Below, in pieces: positions 1 through 5,021 of a stretch of DNA of 5,021 nucleotides. Below the pieces are notes generated by a model. That model saw only the letters and a list, made by a program, of their open reading frames with translations. It had not been told where the DNA came from and searched no databases. The DNA is from an uncultured Ruminococcus sp. (GTDB taxonomy: Bacteria; Bacillota; Clostridia; Oscillospirales; CAG-272), in NCBI GenBank assembly GCA_902783755.1, contig CACZSC010000190.1:1-5021 (forward strand), read 5' to 3'. The position numbers and the translations under genes were made by a program. Numbering within the stretch: position 1 is the stretch's first letter; the number at the start of each line of letters is the position of its first letter.

Positions 1-346
1 CTGCGGACAGATCATCGCGATCGTCAAGGGAACGGGCGTCCCGGTCATTTGCTGCGGGGAGCCCATGAAGGAAATAATCCCGGGCACAACGGATGCGTCG
101 GTCGAAAAGCATGTACCTGTTTATGAGGTGAGGGACAACAAGGTATACGTTACCGTCGGTGCGACCGAACACCCGATGACGGAACCTCACTACATCGAAT
201 GGATCTCGATCCAGACGAAATTCGGCAATCAGAGAAAGGTGCTGAACCATATGGACGAGCCTAAGGCGGTGTTTGCCATATGCGAGGGAGATGAAGTCGT
301 CGCGGTGTACGCGTACTGCAATCTCCACAGTCTCTGGAAAGCCTGA
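1..346 (+). CDS. dfx: Desulfoferrodoxin (superoxide reductase), 5' end outside window
   Basis: Superoxide reductase reduces superoxide to hydrogen peroxide in the cytoplasm of anaerobes without making oxygen, with electrons usually supplied by rubredoxin. The reading frame is open from base 2, well upstream of the first ATG at 65, so that ATG is internal and the true start lies before the window. Seen: 114 residues. The first is the Cys of a CG pair that should be the second Cys of the N-terminal CxxC; a CCGEPM motif follows at visible residues 17-22. These belong to the rubredoxin-like desulforedoxin iron site (centre I). The catalytic centre II ligands are all present: EKHVP (His, with the conserved Glu-Lys), EHPM, EPHYIEW, and the C-terminal YCNLHSLWK giving Cys and His. 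Desulfoferrodoxins are about 125 aa, so only about a dozen residues are missing. The C-terminus is complete with a TGA stop at 344-346. The gene is convergent with the mannosidase gene and shows no functional link to it. Confidence 0.95.
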   Translation, partial: CGQIIAIVKGTGVPVICCGEPMKEIIPGTTDASVEKHVPVYEVRDNKVYVTVGATEHPMTEPHYIEWISIQTKFGNQRKVLNHMDEPKAVFAICEGDEVVAVYAYCNLHSLWKA

Positions 347-357
347 GGAACGGACAC

Positions 358-403
358 AGAAAACAGATCCCCGGATCCGCATCGGTCTGATGCGAACCCG
401 GGG
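358..403 (-). terminator. Same hairpin read as terminator of the GH38 gene (bidirectional)
   Basis: Read on the - strand, the 369-403 stem-loop begins 26 bases past the mannosidase stop codon and is followed by ATCTGTTTTCTG, a weaker U-rich tail than on the + strand. No other hairpin is visible between this gene's end and the convergent neighbour. The structure therefore probably terminates both transcripts, less efficiently in this direction. The bidirectional role is inference from symmetry and position. Confidence 0.55.
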
Positions 404-419
404 AATTTTCTATTTCTTT
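369..419 (+). terminator. Rho-independent terminator after desulfoferrodoxin
   Basis: An imperfect inverted repeat lies 22 bases after the desulfoferrodoxin stop. The outer stem CCCCGG (369-374) pairs with CCGGGG (398-403), and the inner stem CGCATC (378-383) pairs with GATGCG (389-394). A small internal loop with one T-A pair separates them, and the apical loop is GGTCT (384-388). A T-rich tract follows on the + strand (406-419, TTTTCTATTTCTTT). The position between two convergent genes and the U-rich tail make an intrinsic terminator the natural reading. Confidence 0.85.
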
Positions 420-429
420 ACCTGAGCTG

Positions 430-3237
430 CTATTCGATGACTACTGTCACGAAGTCATTTGCCGGAACGGTGACGGAAACCGCGCCGTCCGTAACGGCAA
501 GTTCTTTTATTTCATCCTCGTTGCTTGTGGTGAGCGCCGCGCGCTGCGCATCTTTGATGGTAATGGTCGCCTTCTGGTCTGATCCGGTCACGTCGTAAAG
601 ACGCACGGTGGTGCCTTTTGCGTTTTCAGAGACTTTGACCGCAGAAACGATCACATTTCCGTCAACTTTCAGGACAGAGTCAGTGAGAGGAAGTTTTCCC
701 CCGTGCCGTGTGGCTGAAGTATAAGGCATGGGATGATTGAACAGTGTCGAGATCTTTTTCATATCATCCAGAGGCGCCGCCATAATACCGACTTTAGCGA
801 AACAGTTTCCTCTTTCGGGACAGATGTCCGGATCGAACGAAGAGCGGAGCAGGACTACTGATCCCCTGCCGCCATGACAGCGGTATGCGTATTTTGTGTC
901 AGTGACGATTCCCAGGGAGTGTTTTCCGGTGCTTTCAATGCCGATGTAGCTGAGCGCAGGTACTTCGTGGGCCATATCCTCGTGGGTGATGATTCCGTAG
1001 GGAATATCATACTTGAATCTTCCGGTCCTTCCGTACGACACAGGCAGATCGAATCTCAGCTGGGGGATAAGGTCCTGATTGTCAGTTCCGTCGATCTTCC
1101 AGATTGCGTGAATATCATATTCGATGCAGCGTGACCCGGGGAGCAGGGAGGCCTTCACGTTGAAGGAGGAGCTTCCGTATTTTATCTCGAATCCTATGGA
1201 GGCCTTCGGACCGGACGGAGTCCAGGTCTTGATCCTGACCTGAGAAGCGGTGTCGCTGTGCAGGTTGATCTCCCTTGCGATGAATCCGGATTTCCATGCA
1301 GTCATACCGCAATTTGAGTTTTCGTATATCAGATTCAGATATCCTGAAGGTTCGCTGATGAGCATTTCGTCCGTTTCTTTGTCATAAAGCTCTGTTATCA
1401 TGGCAGTCTTGGTGTCGAATGAAGCCCTGAGATACTCATTCTCAACAACCAGCGGCACATCCGTTGCAACGAACTCATTGCCCCTCTTGTACTCTTCGGC
1501 ATATCTGTCAAGGTGATCCACGTCCTTGGGATCTGGTTTCAGTATGATGGTCGTATATCCGAGCGCGGGAACCTTCACCTTGACCAGGAAAGCACTGTAC
1601 ATATGGCCCCAGAATATCCCACCGTATGTCGGAGGCTCCTGGCTGACGAATTCCAAGCGGTTCCCGTCAGGATCAAAGAAAGCGATATCCGAGGTGTCAT
1701 AGTCGTAGTTCCACACGTAGACAAGCGTAAATTCCTCCCGGTCATACTGGGTCGTGTTGAAAATGTTCAGAGCCCTGACCGGGCCATTGCCTCTGTCACA
1801 TACAGGGAAGCTCCATCTAAGCATCGGCTGCTGATTGAATCCTACCCCTGCTCCCACTGATCTGGTCATTCCGTCGTCAACGAACGGAATAGAAGAGGTG
1901 TCGATGGCATCCGAGATGTGGCGCATGGCAGTGCCGGCAAGTACATTTGTATAGGCCATCGTTTCCTGGAAGACTCCCAGTGCATGTTCCCTTGTCTCGA
2001 GCACGCCCGAGCCGGGAAGAATATCATGGAAGTGGTTGAAAAGGACGTTTCTCCAGGCCCTGTCAAGTTTGGACGGATTTCTAGGCGTTCCTGACAGCAG
2101 CGAATCCGCCGCGTCCAGTTTTTCAACATCGTTTAGCCTTGCCTCCCCCAGCCTGTTTGCCATCTTTATTCGAGACTGGGATGAATAGCATCCGGTAAAG
2201 AGATAGTTCAGTTCCTTGTGGACTTCAGGAATTTTCAGGCCTGAGTTTTCAATGATTTTGAAGAACTGGCGGAAGGTCCCAAACTCAATAGTCGGAGTGA
2301 GAGGCCATGATCTGTATTCCATGATCCTTTCTATGTCCATCATGGTCGGGCCGCCGCCGTGGTCGCCGACTCCGTAGACACACAGATATGTGTCCAGACC
2401 GGTCTCGGCACAGAACTCAGGGACGAATTCGAATTTCTCCGTTTTGACATCTCCTAGGTAGCAGACGAATTCACGGTACGTGAGGACTTTCTTGCCCGAC
2501 GGAGAAACGTAATAGTATACCCTGGGATTTTCTTCAGATCCCCTCCAGTGATAAAGGTATTTCACTCCCGCATTTGCCAGAGCCTCCGGAACATTTATGT
2601 TGTGTCCGAAGGTATCCGGAACGAAGTCAAAGTCGAAGGATTCCTTTGGGATATCAAGCAGTTTGGAGAGATATTTCCTCGTTTGCAGTATATGGCGGGT
2701 CATGGATTCCCCGTCTATCATGTTCTTGTCGGGCTCTACCCACTCGGATGCCGTGACTTCCCAATTGCCTTTTTTTATCATTTCCCGTATTTCAGGGAGA
2801 AGTTCGGGGCAGAACTTTTCGGCAAGCTCGTATGTCGAAGCCTGTGACTGCCCGAAAGTGAAGCCGGGGTACTGCTTCATGAGCGTCAGCATCGTCCGGA
2901 AAGTGTCCACTACGATGCACGCAGTCTCGTTGTAGGACCACATCCAGTTCATGTCGATATGGGCGTGTCCCACGAAGAGTTCCTTCAGGCTCTTCGCGAC
3001 CGGCGCCAGGTCTGACAGGAGGTTTTCTGTATCCAGCACCGCCTGTCTGGTGATGCAGCCGTTCTTTTCGAAGCCTGCCAGAAGATAATCCAGTCCGGCC
3101 TCTATCTGTCTGTCATATCTGTTTTCGCGGTGTTTTGAAATAGCATCCAGGTATGTTATTTCAGCGGCGATCCTGTTAGCCCACTCGCCGGTCTCCCTGA
3201 GCGTGTTGAGCCATCTGAGCTTTTCGATATACTTCAT
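430..3237 (-). CDS. GH38 family alpha-mannosidase, complete (935 aa)
   Basis: This is a retaining, divalent-metal (usually zinc) dependent exo-alpha-mannosidase that releases terminal alpha-linked mannose. Family hallmarks in order: GHAHIDMNW (residues 90-98), with His93 and Asp95 as metal ligands; SEWVEPD (164-170) followed by GES (176-178), typical of bacterial GH38; VPDTFGHN (206-213), with Asp208 as expected nucleophile and metal ligand; GDHGGGPT (291-298); and NHFHDILPGS (401-410), with His404 as fourth metal ligand. The region after about residue 480 (NGPVRALNIFNTT onward) is the beta-rich C-terminal part of the family. The catalytic set is intact and the length suits bacterial members. 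There is no signal peptide or membrane segment, so it is probably cytoplasmic and acts on imported substrates. The start at 3237 (MKYIEKLRW) is chosen because a ribosome binding site sits 6 bases upstream; an in-frame ATG at 3327 lies inside the promoter spacer, upstream of any transcript. Substrate linkage cannot be read from sequence. E. coli MngB (mannosylglycerate hydrolase) is a family relative, but no matching transporter is visible. Confidence 0.93.
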   Translation of the reverse strand: MKYIEKLRWLNTLRETGEWANRIAAEITYLDAISKHRENRYDRQIEAGLDYLLAGFEKNGCITRQAVLDTENLLSDLAPVAKSLKELFVGHAHIDMNWMWSYNETACIVVDTFRTMLTLMKQYPGFTFGQSQASTYELAEKFCPELLPEIREMIKKGNWEVTASEWVEPDKNMIDGESMTRHILQTRKYLSKLLDIPKESFDFDFVPDTFGHNINVPEALANAGVKYLYHWRGSEENPRVYYYVSPSGKKVLTYREFVCYLGDVKTEKFEFVPEFCAETGLDTYLCVYGVGDHGGGPTMMDIERIMEYRSWPLTPTIEFGTFRQFFKIIENSGLKIPEVHKELNYLFTGCYSSQSRIKMANRLGEARLNDVEKLDAADSLLSGTPRNPSKLDRAWRNVLFNHFHDILPGSGVLETREHALGVFQETMAYTNVLAGTAMRHISDAIDTSSIPFVDDGMTRSVGAGVGFNQQPMLRWSFPVCDRGNGPVRALNIFNTTQYDREEFTLVYVWNYDYDTSDIAFFDPDGNRLEFVSQEPPTYGGIFWGHMYSAFLVKVKVPALGYTTIILKPDPKDVDHLDRYAEEYKRGNEFVATDVPLVVENEYLRASFDTKTAMITELYDKETDEMLISEPSGYLNLIYENSNCGMTAWKSGFIAREINLHSDTASQVRIKTWTPSGPKASIGFEIKYGSSSFNVKASLLPGSRCIEYDIHAIWKIDGTDNQDLIPQLRFDLPVSYGRTGRFKYDIPYGIITHEDMAHEVPALSYIGIESTGKHSLGIVTDTKYAYRCHGGRGSVVLLRSSFDPDICPERGNCFAKVGIMAAPLDDMKKISTLFNHPMPYTSATRHGGKLPLTDSVLKVDGNVIVSAVKVSENAKGTTVRLYDVTGSDQKATITIKDAQRAALTTSNEDEIKELAVTDGAVSVTVPANDFVTVVIE

Positions 3238-3243
3238 AAAATT

Positions 3244-3249
3244 TCCTTT
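3244..3249 (-). promoter_or_regulatory. Ribosome binding site deciding the GH38 start
   Basis: On the - strand AAAGGA lies 6 bases before the ATG at 3237-3235. This is a good Shine-Dalgarno match at proper spacing. It supports initiation at MKYIEK rather than at the in-frame ATG 90 bases upstream. Confidence 0.85.
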
Positions 3250-3254
3250 CTGCC

Positions 3255-3280
3255 GCCCGGCGAAGCGGGCCGTTGCCGGG
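3255..3280 (-). other. GC-rich leader with two mutually exclusive hairpins
   Basis: The predicted leader of about 65 bases carries two overlapping inverted repeats. In one, GCCCG (3270-3266) pairs with CGGGC (3259-3255) around a 6-base loop. In the other, CCCGGC (3280-3275) pairs with GCCGGG (3261-3256) around a 13-base loop. They share bases and cannot both form. Neither is followed by a U tract, so this is not a terminator. Both lie just upstream of the ribosome binding site. The pairing is seen directly; a regulatory role is conjecture, and the structure may simply reflect GC-rich sequence. Confidence 0.3.
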
Positions 3281-3308
3281 TGTTTTTCGGTGATCCCGTG
3301 ACAGGATA

Positions 3309-3337
3309 ATTCTAGCATACACCGCAAACCGTGTCAA
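3309..3337 (-). promoter_or_regulatory. Sigma-70/SigA-type promoter of the GH38 gene
   Basis: On the - strand a perfect -35 box TTGACA (3337-3332) is separated by exactly 17 bases from a -10 box TAGAAT (3314-3309), one mismatch from TATAAT. TG at 3316-3317 gives an extended -10 (TGC before the box). Transcription should start near 3302, leaving a leader of roughly 65 bases before the ATG at 3237. It lies downstream of the neighbouring paralog's terminator, so this mannosidase gene has its own promoter. No convincing operator palindrome overlaps it; the best is ACAC-N8-GTGT within 3319-3334, which is too weak to call. Confidence 0.88.
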
Positions 3338-3373
3338 CAAAAACGGGGCGGATCAGTGAGTGCTTCCTGACAG

Positions 3374-3403
3374 AAAAACCCCGCGGCACGGAAGCCGCAG
3401 GGT
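3374..3403 (-). terminator. Rho-independent terminator of the second GH38 gene
   Basis: On the - strand, 18 bases past the stop codon at 3422, ACCCTGCGGC (3403-3394) pairs with GCCGCGGGGT (3387-3378). This gives a 10 bp GC-rich stem with one T-G wobble and a 6-base loop. A run of five Ts (3378-3374) follows, overlapping the stem base. It is a textbook intrinsic terminator and separates the two mannosidase transcription units, lying about 37 bases upstream of the -35 box of the next gene. Confidence 0.92.
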
Positions 3404-3421
3404 CATATGAAAAAGCGGATA

Positions 3422-5021
3422 TTAATGCAACAGAACGGTGACGAAATCGTATGCTGGGACGCGGACGCGGACCTGCCCGTCTCTTATGACAAGAGCGGAT
3501 ATGACGTTCTCGTTGCTATCGCACAGGAACGCCTCCGTGATGCCTGATGCCAGCGAGATCCCGGCCTCCTGTTCCAGGCCGCGGTCGTCGTAGAGACGCA
3601 CGGCCGTGCCTTTGCCGTCCTCGGAATTCTTGACGCAGGATACCTTTACATCTCCCGTCACGGTCAGGGCGCGGCCGGAAAGGGGCAGGGTGCCCGTGTG
3701 CTTCGTGGCGCTGGTGTATGCCACGGGATGGTTGAAGAGCACAGATTCCTTCTTCATCTCTTCAAGAGGGGCGACCATGACGCCTACTTTCATCAGAAGA
3801 TTGCCCCTGTCGCAGAACACATCGGGGTCGTAGGATGTGCGGACCAGATCCACGGAGCCCTCTCCGTTCCACAGCCTGTATCCGTATTTCGTGTCCGTCA
3901 CGATGCCAACGGCGTTCCTGACACTGCCGCCTATGCCGATATAGCTGAGAGACGGCACGTCATGAGGCAGCTCGTCCCTGACAAGAGTGCCGTAGGGAAT
4001 GTCATACCAGCCTTTGCGGTCTGTCTCATAGCTTACGGGCACGGCAAAGCTGAGCTGGGGAATGAATTTCCTGTCTTCCGTTTCCTCGGTCCAGTATGCG
4101 TGTATCGTGTACTCAAGGACGGATGAGCATTTTCTGAGGGACACGCAGCAGTTCAGGAATGTCTTTCCCTGCTCGATCACGAAGTCGATGAAGGCGTTGG
4201 GCCCGGACGTGTTCACCCTGGTTATACGGGTCTTTGCCTCCCTGTTCAGATTCGTGACCTTTGCTATCTGCCCGTTTACCCAGGACGTCATTCCGCGGGC
4301 ATTCTCCTGGATCAGCCTGAAGAAGCAGGATGGTGTGTTTATGAGGACGCTGCCGGTCTCCTTGTCGAAAAGCTCCGTCAGTTCGGCGGTCATGCTGTCG
4401 AAAGTCGCCCGGATCTTCTCGTTTTCCAGGACAATCGGGCAGTCCATGGCGGGCTCGTTGTCGCCTCTCATATACATGCCGGCGTTGCGGCTGAGGTGCC
4501 CGGAATGCCCACGGGGCTTCATGTAGATGGTCGTATATCCGAAGGCGGGGATCTTCGCCCTCACCATATAGTTGCAGAAGTAGTGGTTCCAGAAACAGAG
4601 GTTTGAGTCGCTGAGCTTCTCTATACAGTATTCCAGCTCGTTTCCCTCGGGATCGAAGAAAGCGACATCGCCGGGATCATAACGGTAGTTCCATACCGCA
4701 AGTCTGACGAATTCGTCTCTGTCGTAGGCGGTGGTGTTGAACAGATGGAGGCCTCTTACCGGACCGTTGCCGGTGTCGGCGTTCGCGAAGTTCCAGCCGA
4801 GAGGCACAGACTGCCTGAAGCCGGCGCCGGCGCCTTCGGACGTGGATTCCGATTCATGGACGAAGGGGATGGGGGTGGTGTCGATCTCTGCCGCTATCTT
4901 CCTCATGGAAGAGCTTGCATATATGTTGACATCCGCCAGGGTCTCCTGGAATTTCCCGAGGGCATGTTCTCTCGTCTCCAGTACGCCTGAGCCCGGCAGG
5001 ATGTCATGGAAATGGGCAAAC
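3422..5021 (-). CDS. GH38 family alpha-mannosidase paralog, N-terminal part outside window
   Basis: This is the C-terminal 532 residues of a second GH38 enzyme, ending at a TAA at 3424-3422. The frame stays open to the right edge. The ATG at 4906 is internal: upstream codons read FAHFHDILPGSGVLETREH, which matches residues 400-418 of the complete neighbour and carries the family's C-terminal metal-ligand His (visible residue 5). The rest aligns nearly end to end with the neighbour and few gaps, with shared blocks such as GNGPVR, LFNTT/IFNTT, VPVSY, YDIPYG, LSYIGI, GIVTDTKY, LFNHP and YTSAT. About half of residues are identical by eye. By analogy about 400 residues are missing, including the HxD metal site and the Asp nucleophile, so catalytic competence cannot be judged here. 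No disruption is visible in the sequenced part. The reaction is presumably alpha-mannoside hydrolysis, possibly on a different linkage from its neighbour. The promoter is off-window. Confidence 0.92.
   Translation of the reverse strand, partial: FAHFHDILPGSGVLETREHALGKFQETLADVNIYASSSMRKIAAEIDTTPIPFVHESESTSEGAGAGFRQSVPLGWNFANADTGNGPVRGLHLFNTTAYDRDEFVRLAVWNYRYDPGDVAFFDPEGNELEYCIEKLSDSNLCFWNHYFCNYMVRAKIPAFGYTTIYMKPRGHSGHLSRNAGMYMRGDNEPAMDCPIVLENEKIRATFDSMTAELTELFDKETGSVLINTPSCFFRLIQENARGMTSWVNGQIAKVTNLNREAKTRITRVNTSGPNAFIDFVIEQGKTFLNCCVSLRKCSSVLEYTIHAYWTEETEDRKFIPQLSFAVPVSYETDRKGWYDIPYGTLVRDELPHDVPSLSYIGIGGSVRNAVGIVTDTKYGYRLWNGEGSVDLVRTSYDPDVFCDRGNLLMKVGVMVAPLEEMKKESVLFNHPVAYTSATKHTGTLPLSGRALTVTGDVKVSCVKNSEDGKGTAVRLYDDRGLEQEAGISLASGITEAFLCDSNENVISALVIRDGQVRVRVPAYDFVTVLLH

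Noticed and set aside
874..1134. Open frame on the + strand inside the mannosidase gene, one of several such frames (others at 1513-1860, 2597-2935, 3698-4126, 4062-4526).
   Set aside because: All lie antisense to well-supported GH38 coding sequence with intact motifs. They show no recognisable domain, and I saw no reason to treat them as more than shadows.
1115..1312. Short - strand frames at 1115-1312 and 1866-2129 overlapping the mannosidase in another frame.
   Set aside because: They are out-of-frame shadows of the continuous 935-aa protein. The main frame shows no frameshift or stop that they would explain.
1546..1562. Exact 17-base direct repeat GATGGTCGTATATCCGA, also at 4526-4542.
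   Set aside because: Both copies fall at the same aligned position of the two paralogous mannosidases (encoding the GYTTI segment). It is conserved coding sequence, not a mobile-element or attachment-site repeat.
3319..3334. Possible operator ACAC-N8-GTGT overlapping the promoter spacer.
   Set aside because: Only 4-base arms with mismatched inner positions and no LacI-type central symmetry; expected by chance.
3338..3421. Search for a small gene or RNA between the two mannosidases.
   Set aside because: The gap is fully accounted for by terminator, promoter, leader and ribosome binding site; no further open frame or structured RNA is supported.

Overview
The window holds three protein genes, two of them cut by the window edges. 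On the + strand at the left edge is the end of a desulfoferrodoxin (superoxide reductase) gene. On the - strand, convergent with it, are two tandem paralogous genes of the glycoside hydrolase family 38 (GH38) alpha-mannosidase type. One is complete (430-3237). The other is represented only by its C-terminal 532 codons (3422-5021) and runs off the right edge.

Organism: no ribosomal or other phylogenetic marker is present, so placement is only an inference. The two-domain desulfoferrodoxin indicates an anaerobe. The moderate GC content, the AAAGGA-type ribosome binding site, the TTGACA/TAGAAT promoter and a pair of cytoplasmic-looking GH38 mannosidases fit a glycan-degrading anaerobe, most likely a gut-type Bacillota (clostridial) species. 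A spirochaete or another anaerobic lineage cannot be excluded.

Layout: 1-346, desulfoferrodoxin C-terminal 114 residues; 347-429, convergent intergenic gap with a hairpin terminator that probably serves both sides; 430-3237, complete GH38 enzyme of 935 aa; 3238-3421, a well-formed gap containing, in - strand order, the terminator of the upstream GH38 paralog (3374-3403), a near-consensus sigma-70-type promoter (3309-3337), a GC-rich leader with alternative hairpins (3255-3280) and a ribosome binding site (3244-3249); 3422-5021, the second GH38 enzyme, lacking its N-terminal half because of the window edge.

How they work together: the two mannosidases look like an ancient tandem duplication, with about half of the aligned residues identical by eye. 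The terminator and promoter between them mean they are not a simple operon: the downstream copy has its own transcription start. Neither visible sequence suggests secretion, so the likely role is intracellular trimming of imported mannose-containing oligosaccharides or glycosides. The desulfoferrodoxin is an unrelated oxygen-defence neighbour. Nothing here looks like a mobile element, phage, CRISPR array or defence system, and I see no clearly undescribed system.
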